Of a DNA stretch of 29,977 bases, positions 8,692 through 16,864 are shown in pieces. Positions within the stretch are counted from its first letter, which is position 1. Every line of letters begins with the position of its first letter. This DNA comes from SCTG01 sp036005325 (GTDB lineage Bacteria; Nitrospirota; Nitrospiria; Nitrospirales; NS-4). Under the pieces are notes generated by a model. That model did not search any database and was not told the origin of the DNA. It worked only from the letters and a program-made list of their open reading frames with translations. Where the stretch lies: contig DASYQR010000125.1 in the NCBI GenBank assembly GCA_036005325.1, forward strand, positions 1 to 29,977, written 5' to 3'. The translations under genes and the position numbers were made by a program.

Positions 8692-9150
8692 TTATCCCAC
8701 CGTCTTCATAGTCGAGCTGACGCGGATGGGTGTGACCGAGCCCTTGCTGGCTTCGAGCGGTTGGGCCTTGGCCATTTCCAAACTCCCATTGAAGAGCACT
8801 CCCTCTTCGATGGAGAGCAAGGGCGCTTTGACCGATCCGTTCAGGACAGCCGGCGCCTGGAGCCGGACCTTCCCGGAGGCCACGATGTCTCCCGTGATCT
8901 TGCCCCGGCAGATCACCGTGCCGGCGGTGACCTGCGCCGTCAGGACGGCATCCTCGCCGACCACCAAGATCCCTTCGGTGTGGATCTCGCCATCCAGGCG
9001 GCCGTCAATGCGGACCGTCCCGTTGTAGGTGATCACCCCCTTGAACTCCACTCCCCGGCCCACGAACGCGATCACTTCCTCATCCGTGGCCTCCGGGACT
9101 TGGTCCTCCGCATCTTCCGGCTGCTCGCTCTCCTCGTCTTTCTTCCACAT
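8692..9150 (-). CDS. Bactofilin (first of three tandem)
   Basis: A 152-residue bactofilin, the first gene after parB. It has an acidic N-terminal tail (MWKKDEESEQPEDAEDQVPE) and the beta-helix core (FKGVITYNGTVRIDGRLDGE, IHTEGILVVGEDAVLTAQV, CRGKITGDIVA, LSIEEGVLFNGSLEMAK). A strong AAGGAGG lies before the ATG. It differs more from the other two than they do from each other. In Myxococcus, bactofilins BacN/O/P scaffold the ParABS machinery at the poles, so a position directly behind parAB suggests a similar link here; that is an inference. Confidence 0.95.
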   Translation of the reverse strand: MWKKDEESEQPEDAEDQVPEATDEEVIAFVGRGVEFKGVITYNGTVRIDGRLDGEIHTEGILVVGEDAVLTAQVTAGTVICRGKITGDIVASGKVRLQAPAVLNGSVKAPLLSIEEGVLFNGSLEMAKAQPLEASKGSVTPIRVSSTMKTVG

Positions 9151-9199
9151 GGCAGAACCCTCCTTAATGTTTATAAGGTAATATATTTTTCTTCAGTTT
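9151..9199 (-). promoter_or_regulatory. AT-rich leader before the bactofilin genes
   Basis: The gap between parB and the first bactofilin is strikingly AT-rich for this chromosome, with TATATT and TTATAA elements before a strong AAGGAGG. I cannot find a well-spaced -35 partner, so this may be a weak internal promoter or simply an unstructured leader that favours translation. Confidence 0.35.
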
Positions 9200-10036
9200 T
9201 TATCCCAGGATCATGTCAATGACGCGCTCCAAGTCCGCCGGCGAGTAAAAGTCGATGACGATTTTCCCGCCCGTCTTCCCGTGGATCAGCCGCACCTTCG
9301 TGCCCAGCTTCCGCGTCATCCGCTCCTCGACCTCGCTGGGCCGTTGTCCTTTGCGCGCCGGACCCGCGCGGCCCCCGCGATGCGATGGACGCACCAGCCG
9401 TTCGAGGTCCCGGACCGACAGCTTGTCCGTCACCGCCCGACGGCCCAGGCGAATCTGCTGATCCGGCTCGGCAATGGCCAAAAGCACCTTGGCGTGGCCC
9501 AGCGACAGTTGGTCGCTCTCGACCAAGCCCTGCACCTCCAGTTGGAGCGACAGGAGCCGCACCGTGTTGGCGATCGAAGGACGCTCCTTGCCGAGCGTGC
9601 GCGCGACCACTTCCTGCGTGAGCCCGAACTCCTTCATGAGCCGCTGATAGGCTCGTGCGGCCTCCATCGGGTTCAGGTCCTTGCGCTGAAGATTTTCGAT
9701 CAGCGCCATCTCCATCGCCTCGGCGTCGGTGGCCGGACGGACGATGGCTGGAATTTTTTTCAGGCCCGCGAGCTTGGCCGCGCGCCAGCGACGCTCCCCT
9801 GCGATAAGTTCATACCCGCCGTCTCCCAGCCGTCTCACCAGAATCGGCTGCAGGATTCCCTTCGTCTTGACCGAGTTGGCCAGATCCGTCATCTCGGCCT
9901 CATCAAAGGCGCGGCGCGGCTGGAAGGGATTGGGCGAGACCAGCGGGAGGGGAACCTCCTCAATCTCATCCCGGCCGCCGGCGTGGCCGACGGGGATCAG
10001 GCTCTGCAGCCCTCTACCGAGCGCCTTTTTTTGCAT
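9200..10036 (-). CDS. parB: Chromosome-partitioning protein ParB
   Basis: A 278-residue ParB/Spo0J, the CTP-dependent DNA clamp that loads at parS sites and organises the origin region for segregation. The N-terminal MQKKALGRGLQSLIP start is typical. The CTP-binding motif GERRWRA is at residues 80-86, ENLQRKDLNPMEAARAY at 114-130, and the helix-turn-helix spans about 137-160. The C-terminal dimerisation segment ends VIDFYSPADLERVIDMILG. The gene overlaps the end of parA by 23 bases. Two perfect parS palindromes lie nearby (10858-10873 and 11906-11921). Confidence 0.97.
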   Translation of the reverse strand: MQKKALGRGLQSLIPVGHAGGRDEIEEVPLPLVSPNPFQPRRAFDEAEMTDLANSVKTKGILQPILVRRLGDGGYELIAGERRWRAAKLAGLKKIPAIVRPATDAEAMEMALIENLQRKDLNPMEAARAYQRLMKEFGLTQEVVARTLGKERPSIANTVRLLSLQLEVQGLVESDQLSLGHAKVLLAIAEPDQQIRLGRRAVTDKLSVRDLERLVRPSHRGGRAGPARKGQRPSEVEERMTRKLGTKVRLIHGKTGGKIVIDFYSPADLERVIDMILG

Positions 10037-10790
10037 GACCCAGAATTTCCTTGGCCAATTCCAAATACGCCTGCGCCCCAGTCGAGGCGACGTCGTACGT
10101 GAGCACCGGCGCCCCGTGGCTCGGGGCCTCCGCCAGTTTGATATTGCGCGGGATCACGGTCCTGAACACCTTAGCAAAGAAATGCTTACGTATTTCATCC
10201 GATACCTGCCGATGGAGGTTGTTGCGCCCGTCGAACAGCGTCAGAATGATCCCCTCGATGGCCAGCGACTCATTCAGAGACTTGCGCACCATCTCGACGG
10301 TCTCCATCAAGCGGGTCAGCCCCTGCATCGCGTAAAACTCGCACTGCACGGGGACCAGCAACCCGTCCGCCGCCGCCAGGGCATTCACCGTCAGCAGGCC
10401 CAGCGCAGGCGGACAATCCACGATCACGAAATCGTACTGGCCGGCGATGTCTCTCAGCGCCTCCCGCAAAACCAGCTCCCGGCCCTCGAGTCCGGTGAGT
10501 TCCACTTCCGCCGCGGCCAGGTCCGGCTCGGACGGCACCATGTCGAGCCGGGGGACCGCCGTCTTCACCACGACTTCCGAGATCTTGCTGCCCCGGATCA
10601 GGGCGTCATAGGTCGAAAGCTTGATCGCGTCCCGATCAATCCCGATGCCGCTCGTCGCGTTAGCCTGCGGGTCGAGGTCCACCATCAGGACCGTGCGTTC
10701 CGCAACTGCAAGGGAGGCTGCCAGATTGATGGCGGTCGTGGTCTTTCCGACTCCACCCTTTTGATTGGCGATGGCGAGGACTCGCCCCAT
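10014..10790 (-). CDS. parA: Chromosome-partitioning ATPase ParA (Soj)
   Basis: A 258-residue ParA-type ATPase that moves ParB-parS complexes. The deviant Walker A KGGVGKTT is at residues 11-18, VLMVDLDPQANAT follows, and YDFVIVDCPPALGLLT supplies Walker B. I choose ATG 10790 (MGRVLAIANQ), which fits the family; an in-frame codon at 10829 would add 13 atypical residues and extend into the predicted promoter. A promoter with a 17-base spacer (10820-10848) and a parS site lie directly upstream. Confidence 0.96.
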   Translation of the reverse strand: MGRVLAIANQKGGVGKTTTAINLAASLAVAERTVLMVDLDPQANATSGIGIDRDAIKLSTYDALIRGSKISEVVVKTAVPRLDMVPSEPDLAAAEVELTGLEGRELVLREALRDIAGQYDFVIVDCPPALGLLTVNALAAADGLLVPVQCEFYAMQGLTRLMETVEMVRKSLNESLAIEGIILTLFDGRNNLHRQVSDEIRKHFFAKVFRTVIPRNIKLAEAPSHGAPVLTYDVASTGAQAYLELAKEILGHAKKGAR

Positions 10791-10819
10791 GGATCGCTTC
10801 TGGGCCCCCGAAAGCCGCC

Positions 10820-10848
10820 ATGCTAGCAATTGAGCGGCCCAGAGTCAA
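10820..10848 (-). promoter_or_regulatory. Predicted promoter of parA
   Basis: The minus strand carries TTGACT (10843-10848), a 17-base spacer and TAGCAT (10820-10825), about 30 bases before the parA ATG at 10790. The parS palindrome ends ten bases upstream of the -35, placing ParB binding right at the promoter. This position supports the shorter ParA start. Confidence 0.55.
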
Positions 10849-10857
10849 CGGAATGGA

Positions 10858-10873
10858 TGTTCCACGTGGAACA
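10858..10873. promoter_or_regulatory. parS site 1
   Basis: TGTTCCACGTGGAACA is a perfect 16-bp palindrome and a known variant of the parS consensus bound by ParB. It is intergenic, upstream of parA. An identical 16-mer occurs about 1 kb away at the start of rsmG. Confidence 0.92.
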
Positions 10874-10935
10874 ATGAGGCGAAACGACCAGGAAAAGAGG
10901 CATTTTTCTGTAGTGGCCTGGCGCCTGCGGCTCCG

Positions 10936-11202
10936 GGGTCCTGCCGCCGTTAGACGGGCCTGTCGCGGGGCTGCCTCCCGCTCCCGATCGGCGCGCCCTC
11001 GGATGATGGACAATGGCGGAAAGGGCGCTCCTCCACGGCCGCGTTAGAGGCAGGCCCCGCTCCGGCCCTTGCCGAAACTCAGTTTTTGCGGGTGGCGCCG
11101 TGTGGGACCCGGGCGGAGCGGAGCCCGCTACAGGCGAGTCCGCGTGGCTGCAACGCCGAAAGCGGGTCGAGCACGTCCGGGTGACACGGCGACAGGACCC
11201 GT
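10936..11202. repeat. Intergenic structured repeat, copy B, with inverted ends
   Basis: This is the most complete copy, between rsmG and parA. The left end GGGTCCTGCCGCCGT (10936-10950) and the right end read on the other strand, GGGTCCTGTCGCCGT (11200-11186), form 15-bp terminal inverted repeats with one mismatch; just outside, GCCTGCG and CGCAGGC are also inverted. Left domain pairs: GGGCC 10956-10960 with GGCCC 11064-11068; GCGGGGC 10965-10971 with GCCCCGC 11054-11060; TGCCTC 10972-10977 with GAGGCA 11047-11052; GCGCCCT 10993-10999 with AGGGCGC 11022-11028. Right domain pairs: GCGGGT 11088-11093 with ACCCGT 11197-11202; GCCGTGT 11097-11103 with ACACGGC 11184-11190; ACCCGG 11107-11112 with CCGGGT 11177-11182; CCCGCT 11124-11129 with AGCGGG 11161-11166. 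No open reading frame of note lies inside. Confidence 0.88.
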
Positions 11203-11223
11203 CGCAGGCTGGCCGAAGTCGAA

Positions 11224-11922
11224 TCAGCTTTGCGGGGTGGGTGCGAGGAGGGTGAGGGTGCGGGGGTCGTTGGTGAAGGGGAGCGTGAAGGAGACTTGCC
11301 GGATGAGGCTGAAGCCGCTCGGGACAGTCTCCATCGGAGCGGCCCGGAAGAGCAGGATGTGGCCGCCGGAGGCCAGGAGCCTAGGGGCCTGCGCGAGGAC
11401 GAGTTCCGGCCTGACGGCTCGCGTCGTCACAAGATCGTAGTACCCCTCGTGGTCGGGTCCGGCCAGCTGTTCCAGGCGTTGGATGAGCACGGTGACTCCT
11501 GAAAGGCCCAGAAGTCCGATCATATGGTGGAGAAAGGCCGCTTTCTTCTGGGACGGTTCGAGCAGGGTGACCGCCAGGTCCGGCTCCTGGAGCTTCAGCA
11601 CCAGCCCCGGGAAGCCGGCGCCCGTGCCGACATCCAGCACCCGGCGGCCCGGTCCAGGCCGGATCAGCCCAGGATCCGGCGTGATGATCTTGGCGGCTGC
11701 CAGGGAATCGAGAAAATGCTTGCTGATGATGTCGCGCTCGGCGGCCAGGCCGGTCAGGTTGACCTTCGCGTTCCAGCGGACGAGCTCCTGGAGATAGAGC
11801 ACCAGCCGGGCGACGGTATGGGGCGAGAGGGGGGTTCCCAGCTGCAAGCCGCCATCCATGAGGTCGGCGGCGGGGTTGGAGGGCGTTCTAGGGGGCGGAG
11901 GGCTCTGTTCCACGTGGAACAA
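11224..11922 (-). CDS. rsmG: 16S rRNA (guanine-527-N7) methyltransferase RsmG
   Basis: Up to 232 residues. RsmG uses SAM to methylate G527 of 16S rRNA. The SAM motif VLDVGTGAGFPGL is at about residues 95-107, preceded by LVRWNAKVNLTGL and HFLDSL, and followed by VTLLEPSQKKAAFLHH. The start is ambiguous. TTG at 11922 directly follows the mnmG TGA and would make parS site 2 encode the N-terminal FHVEQ; ATG at 11859 (MDGGLQLG) is an alternative that leaves parS outside the gene. Neither has a strong Shine-Dalgarno. MFHVEQ-type N-termini from embedded parS sites are seen in other rsmG genes, which favours the longer form. Confidence 0.94.
   Translation of the reverse strand: MFHVEQSPPPPRTPSNPAADLMDGGLQLGTPLSPHTVARLVLYLQELVRWNAKVNLTGLAAERDIISKHFLDSLAAAKIITPDPGLIRPGPGRRVLDVGTGAGFPGLVLKLQEPDLAVTLLEPSQKKAAFLHHMIGLLGLSGVTVLIQRLEQLAGPDHEGYYDLVTTRAVRPELVLAQAPRLLASGGHILLFRAAPMETVPSGFSLIRQVSFTLPFTNDPRTLTLLAPTPQS
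11906..11921. promoter_or_regulatory. parS site 2, overlapping the rsmG start
   Basis: TGTTCCACGTGGAACA, identical to parS site 1, lies at the mnmG-rsmG junction. If rsmG starts at TTG 11922, the palindrome is read as codons for Phe-His-Val-Glu-Gln, so the same bases serve as ParB loading site and coding sequence. Confidence 0.92.
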
Positions 11923-13803
11923 TCAGGCTCTGCGGGCCCGTTCCAGGGCTACCTGAAGGAGTGAGACGGCAGCGGGGGTGACCCCCTCGATCCGGGAGGC
12001 CTGTCCCAGGGAGTGAGGACGGACCTTTTGGAGCTTCTCCAAAACCTCTCGTGAAAAGCCCTTAACACAGGCGTAATCAAAATCGCATGGGATTCTGCGG
12101 GATTCAAGGCGTTTAAAGTTATCCACCTCGTGGGATTGACGGTGGATATATCCCTCGTACTTGATTTGGATCTCCACCTGTTCCCGCACGGCTACGTCCG
12201 GATGCCTTTCCAGACCGGTCAAATCCATGACACCTTCGTATGTCAGCTCTGGCCGCCGGAGCAGGCCGGCGAGGGTGGTATCCGGGCTCAGGCCCTCCGC
12301 CCCCAGCACCTGCGCGCGCGCCAGCAGCGCGGGCGTGAGCTTGGGCCGGGTCTTGAGGAATCGCTCGCGCTCGCGGGTAATGGCGTCCCGCTTCGTACCA
12401 AACCGCCGGTATGCCCCCTCCGGGATCAGCCCCAGCCGGTGGCCGAGGTCCGTCAGCCGGAGGTCGGCGTTGTCCTGGCGCAACAGCAGGCGGTATTCGG
12501 CCCGCGAGGTGAACATCCGGTAGGGCTCCCGTGCGTCCTTAGTGATGAGGTCGTCGATCAGCACCCCGATGTAGGCCTCCGACCGATCCAGGATGCAAGG
12601 CGCTTCGCCGCGAATCTTCAGCACCGCGTTGATCCCGGCCATCAGTCCCTGCGCAGCCGCCTCTTCGTAGCCGGACGTGCCGTTGATCTGGCCGGCATGG
12701 TAGAGCCCTTCGACGCGCTTCGTCTCCATGGTGGGATGGAGCTGGCGGGGCGGGAAGTAGTCGTACTCGACGGCGTAGCCCGGCTTGAGCATCACTGCGT
12801 GTTCCAGGCCGGGGATGGTCTTCAGGAACGCGGCCTGCACGTCCACCGGCAGGCTAGTCGAAATTCCATTTGGGTAATATTCATTAGTGTCGAGTCCTTC
12901 CGGCTCGATGAAGATCTGGTGGCGTGGCTTGTCGGCGAACCTCACCACCTTGTCTTCGATCGAGGGACAGTAGCGCGGCCCCGTGCCTTCGATCACGCCG
13001 GTGAACATCGGCGAGCGGTCCAGGTTGTCCCGGATGATGCGATGGGTCTCGTCGCTGGTATACGTGAGGTGGCAGGCGATCTGCGGCATCGGAATCTTTT
13101 CGGTGCGGAACGAGAAGGGTGTCGGCGGCTCGTCCCCCGGCTGCGGCTTCATGATCGAAAAGTTGATGGTGTCCCGGTCGAGGCGGGGAGGGGTGCCTGT
13201 CTTGAGCCGCCCCAACTCGAAACCGAATTCCTTCATGCAATCGGAGAGACGCTCGGCCGGCGCCTCGCCGGCCCGCCCGGCAGGGAAATGGTTTAACCCT
13301 ACGTGAATTAATCCCTTAAGAAAAGTCCCTGTCGTCAGGACGACGGCTTGGGCGCGCAACCGCGCGCCGGCGCCGGTGACGACCCCGCTGACCCGTCCCC
13401 CGACCGTTTCGATCCGGTCCACGGTCCCGCGCACGATCGTGAGGCCCGGCTGGGCGCGCAGCGTCGCCTGCATGACCAACCGGTACTGCTTCTTGTCGCA
13501 CTGGGCCCGCAGGGAGCGGACGGCCGGCCCGTTCCTGGTGTTGAGCATGCGGAACTGGATGCCGGTCTGGTCGGTGTTGCGCCCCATCTCGCCGCCCAGC
13601 GCGTCGATCTCCTTCACGAGGTGACCCTTGGCAATGCCGCCGACCGCGGGATTGCAGGACATCTGCGCGATCTTGTCCTCCTCAATCGTGAGCAGTGCCG
13701 TGCGCGCGCCCATGCGCGCCGCGGCGAGCGCGGCTTCGCAACCGGCATGGCCGCCGCCCACTACGATCACGTCGAAGCTGTCGTCTTGCGTCCTGATGAT
13801 CAT
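11923..13803 (-). CDS. mnmG: tRNA uridine-34 5-carboxymethylaminomethyl enzyme MnmG (GidA)
   Basis: A 626-residue FAD-binding partner of MnmE; together they install the (carboxymethyl)aminomethyl group on wobble U34 of several tRNAs. The dinucleotide-binding GGGHAGCEAA begins at residue 16. CNPAVGGIAKGHLVKEIDAL, GYAVEYDYFPPRQL and the insert region with DLITKDAREPYRMFTSRAEY are family hallmarks, as is the C-terminal GFSREVLEKLQKVRPHSLGQ with the ASRIEGVTPAA tail. Length is standard. Its ATG overlaps the mnmE stop by four bases (ATGA), a sign of coupled translation of the two subunits. Confidence 0.98.
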   Translation of the reverse strand: MIIRTQDDSFDVIVVGGGHAGCEAALAAARMGARTALLTIEEDKIAQMSCNPAVGGIAKGHLVKEIDALGGEMGRNTDQTGIQFRMLNTRNGPAVRSLRAQCDKKQYRLVMQATLRAQPGLTIVRGTVDRIETVGGRVSGVVTGAGARLRAQAVVLTTGTFLKGLIHVGLNHFPAGRAGEAPAERLSDCMKEFGFELGRLKTGTPPRLDRDTINFSIMKPQPGDEPPTPFSFRTEKIPMPQIACHLTYTSDETHRIIRDNLDRSPMFTGVIEGTGPRYCPSIEDKVVRFADKPRHQIFIEPEGLDTNEYYPNGISTSLPVDVQAAFLKTIPGLEHAVMLKPGYAVEYDYFPPRQLHPTMETKRVEGLYHAGQINGTSGYEEAAAQGLMAGINAVLKIRGEAPCILDRSEAYIGVLIDDLITKDAREPYRMFTSRAEYRLLLRQDNADLRLTDLGHRLGLIPEGAYRRFGTKRDAITRERERFLKTRPKLTPALLARAQVLGAEGLSPDTTLAGLLRRPELTYEGVMDLTGLERHPDVAVREQVEIQIKYEGYIHRQSHEVDNFKRLESRRIPCDFDYACVKGFSREVLEKLQKVRPHSLGQASRIEGVTPAAVSLLQVALERARRA

Positions 13804-15185
13804 TTGCCGATGCAGAACTCCTTGAAGATGCGTTCGAGGATGTCGTCCGTGGTCGTCTCTCCGATGATCTCGCCGAGCGCGTTGATGGCCGCGCGGAGAT
13901 CCACCGCGATGAACTCGGCGGCCATACGCCGCTCGACCGAGAGCAGCACCTGATCGAGCAAGGCGAGAGCCCGCTCCAGCGCCCCGCGATGGCGCAGGTG
14001 CGTGATCAGCACGCCTTCGCTGGGTTCCAGCCCCTGCTTGAGCACGGTGTCACGGATCACGTCACGCAGCTCTTCCAGCCCGACGCCCGCGGTCGCCGAG
14101 GTCCAGACGACGCGGCTCTCGTGCCCCAGTCCCTTGAGCATGCACGGTTCGAGGCGGGCGGGGAGGTCCGCCTTGTTGATCACGAGCACGGTCGTTTTCC
14201 CCTGCACCAGCTCCAACAGGCGCTGGTCCTCCTCGGCGAGCGGCTCGCTGCCATCCAGCACCGCCAGGACGAGTTCGGCGCGTGCCAGGGCGTCGTGCGA
14301 GCGGCGCACGCCCTCGCGCTCCACCACGTCCACGGTGTGCCGCAGACCTGCCGTATCCAGTAGGCGTACGGGGATGCCGCGGACGTTGATAAACTCTTCG
14401 AGCACATCGCGCGTCGTGCCGGGGATCGGCGTCACGATCGCACGGTCCGCCTTGGCCAGGGCGTTCAGCAGGCTGGACTTGCCCACGTTGGGGCGGCCGA
14501 CGAGGGCGACTGTGACGCCTTCGCGGACGATGCGGCCTTCCTCCGCCGTCCGAATGAGATGCGCGATCCGCTCGCGGACCGCGGTGACGCCATCGGCCAG
14601 ACCCTGCGCCGAAATGAACGTGATGTCTTCGTCGGAGAAGTCGATTCCGGCCTCGACCTCGACCAGCAGCCGCACCAGGCCCTCACGCAAACGGCCCAGC
14701 TCCTCCGACAAGGCACCGCGGAGTTGCTCCAGCGCGACCCGGAGACCGGTCTCCGAGCGGGCGGAGATGAGATCCATCACCGCCTCGGCCTGCGCGAGAT
14801 CGAGGCGGCCGTTCAGAAAGGCGCGCTTGGTGAACTCTCCCGGCTCGGCAAGGCGCGCACCGCTCCGCATCAGCGCCTCCAGCCCGAGTCGGAGCACGAG
14901 CGGGCCGCCATGGCACTGAAACTCCACGACGTCCTCGCATGTGTAGCTGCGGGGCGCCTTCATGACCGCGACCAGCACTTCGTCGATCCGCGCGCCGCCG
15001 TCTGGCGTGCGCAGCTCGCCGTGGTGCAGGGTGTGGGTGGGGAAGTCGCGTACCGTCCGCCCGCCGGCACCGGCGAACACGCGCGAGGCTATCTCGATGG
15101 CCTTCTCGCCGGAGATTCGGATGATGCCGATGCCGCCTTCACCGGGCGGGGTGGCGATGGCGCAGATAGTGTCTCCGGCGTTCAT
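13800..15185 (-). CDS. mnmE: tRNA modification GTPase MnmE (TrmE)
   Basis: A 461-residue GTPase. The N-terminal folate-binding domain begins MNAGDTICAIATPPGEGGIG; the G domain is inserted in a helical domain, with G1 GRPNVGKS at residues 230-237, G2 in PGTTRD at 255-260, G3 DTAG at 277-280 and NKAD at 337-340. The C-terminal FCIGK (457-461) holds the catalytic cysteine. It acts in a complex with MnmG, encoded immediately downstream with a four-base overlap. Its start lies six bases after the yidC stop. Confidence 0.98.
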   Translation of the reverse strand: MNAGDTICAIATPPGEGGIGIIRISGEKAIEIASRVFAGAGGRTVRDFPTHTLHHGELRTPDGGARIDEVLVAVMKAPRSYTCEDVVEFQCHGGPLVLRLGLEALMRSGARLAEPGEFTKRAFLNGRLDLAQAEAVMDLISARSETGLRVALEQLRGALSEELGRLREGLVRLLVEVEAGIDFSDEDITFISAQGLADGVTAVRERIAHLIRTAEEGRIVREGVTVALVGRPNVGKSSLLNALAKADRAIVTPIPGTTRDVLEEFINVRGIPVRLLDTAGLRHTVDVVEREGVRRSHDALARAELVLAVLDGSEPLAEEDQRLLELVQGKTTVLVINKADLPARLEPCMLKGLGHESRVVWTSATAGVGLEELRDVIRDTVLKQGLEPSEGVLITHLRHRGALERALALLDQVLLSVERRMAAEFIAVDLRAAINALGEIIGETTTDDILERIFKEFCIGK

Positions 15186-15191
15186 GGACGC

Positions 15192-16850
15192 TCATGAGGC
15201 GGCAGGAACCGGTCGCTTCGGCAGCAGATACCGGTCCGTGATGACCTGTTGGAGGATCGTCAGCACATTGTTCGTGAGCCAGTACAGCACGAGTCCCGCC
15301 GGGAAGGTGACAAACAGGAAGGTGAGAAAGACCGGCAGCAGGAGCATGATCTGCGCCTGCTTCGGGTCCATGGTGGTCGGCTGGATCTTCTGCTGGATGA
15401 ACATCGTGACGCCCATGAGGACTGGCAGGACGTAATAGGGGTCCTGCACCGACAGGTCCTTCACCCACAGGAGGAACGGCGCCTGCCGCAGCTCGATCGT
15501 CATGTACAGGATATTGAACAGGGCCACGAAGATCGGCATCTGGATGAACATCGGCATGCAGCCGCCGACCGGGTTCACCTTTCTTTCCTTGTAGAACTTG
15601 ATGAGCTCCTTGTTGAGCCGCTCGCGATCGTCGGCATGCTTCTTCTGCAGGGCCACCATCTCGGGCTGCACCGCCGCCATGTCCTTCATGGACTTGTAGC
15701 TCTTGTAGGCTAGCGGCGCGAGCAGGAGCTTGATGCCGATCGTCAGCACGATGATGACAACGCCGTAGTTGTGGAAGAGGCCATAGAGATATTTCATGGT
15801 GAAGAATAGCGGCTTCGCCACCCCCCGCACGATCGACCAGCTCCCGTGGATGAACCAGCCGAAGTCGATGGTCTCCTCCAGCTCGATCTTGAACGCCGCC
15901 AGCGTATCGTACTCCTTGGGGCCCACGTAGAGCCGGTACTGGCTCACCGCCGTCCCGGCCGTGGCCGGCGTGCGCAGGCCGACCGCGGCCAGCCGCTCAC
16001 CCTCCTTGCGAATGACCGCAATATGGGTCACGGCGTCCGCCGGGATGGCGACCGCCAGAAAATACTTGTCCTGCAGGGCGACCCATTTCACCTGTCCCGC
16101 CCGCAAGTCTTCCTTGTCAGGGAGATCATGCTCGAGTCTGCCGGCGATGTTCGTTGTCGGACCCATGTATCCGACGAAGCCCTCCTCCCATTCATGAATC
16201 CCGAAGTTCGTGCCCAGGGAGAGCATGGTCGAGCTGCTCACGCCGGCCGTCTCCAGGGTGAGGTCCACCAGGTAACTGTCATGACGAAAAGTGAGGCGCT
16301 TGGTGACCTGCGCGCCGCTGTCCGGATCCCGGTAGGAGAAGCCGATCTCGCCGGTAGGCTGTATGGCGCTGAGACTGAGGTCTTTTCCGGAGACTGCGTA
16401 CAGTCCCCTTGCCAGCCTTTCCTGTAATTTGACATCGGGGACTTCCACGGTCAGCGGCGGAATGAGCGCCACGCCTTTGTCGCCCGTCGGTACAAGCTGG
16501 ATGGGCTTGGGATTTTGGTGGTCCTTGTTGAGGAAGCGCTTAAGCTCCCATTGCTTGATCACCCCGCCGCGGTTCGAGAGCACGACCTTGACCAAGTCGG
16601 TCTCCACCGTCACCTCCTGATCGCGTTCGCTGGCCAGGGCCGTGGCCGGCAGTGTTGCGGCCGGCTTCGGAGCAACCGGCGCCACGGTGGTCTGAGCCGG
16701 CGGAGCCGGCTCGGCGTCCTTCTTCTTCGCGGCGGGCGCGGATGTGGCTGGCCCCGGCCGCTTCGCGATCCCCATCTTCTCCATGAGATAGGGATAGAGC
16801 ACGATGATGGCCATAGAGAGAACGAGGAAGAGGATGATGCGCTTTTCCAT
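15192..16850 (-). CDS. yidC: Membrane protein insertase YidC
   Basis: A 552-residue inner-membrane insertase of the Gram-negative type. It has an N-terminal membrane anchor (MEKRIILFLVLSMAIIVLYP), a Pro/Ala-rich linker, a large periplasmic P1 beta domain (about residues 70-340) and a C-terminal five-helix core. The core includes YGLFHNYGVVIIVLTIGIKL, the cytoplasmic coiled-coil region around MKDMAAVQPEMVALQKKHAD, and the signature GGCMPMFIQMPIFVALFNIL. The full P1 domain indicates an organism with an outer membrane. Its place after rnpA-yidD is the classic arrangement. Confidence 0.98.
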   Translation of the reverse strand: MEKRIILFLVLSMAIIVLYPYLMEKMGIAKRPGPATSAPAAKKKDAEPAPPAQTTVAPVAPKPAATLPATALASERDQEVTVETDLVKVVLSNRGGVIKQWELKRFLNKDHQNPKPIQLVPTGDKGVALIPPLTVEVPDVKLQERLARGLYAVSGKDLSLSAIQPTGEIGFSYRDPDSGAQVTKRLTFRHDSYLVDLTLETAGVSSSTMLSLGTNFGIHEWEEGFVGYMGPTTNIAGRLEHDLPDKEDLRAGQVKWVALQDKYFLAVAIPADAVTHIAVIRKEGERLAAVGLRTPATAGTAVSQYRLYVGPKEYDTLAAFKIELEETIDFGWFIHGSWSIVRGVAKPLFFTMKYLYGLFHNYGVVIIVLTIGIKLLLAPLAYKSYKSMKDMAAVQPEMVALQKKHADDRERLNKELIKFYKERKVNPVGGCMPMFIQMPIFVALFNILYMTIELRQAPFLLWVKDLSVQDPYYVLPVLMGVTMFIQQKIQPTTMDPKQAQIMLLLPVFLTFLFVTFPAGLVLYWLTNNVLTILQQVITDRYLLPKRPVPAAS

Positions 16851-16864
16851 TATAGATATCTTCG

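Noticed and set aside
12130..13296. A 388-codon plus-strand open frame inside mnmG
   Set aside because: Antisense shadow of mnmG; long reverse frames are expected at this GC content.
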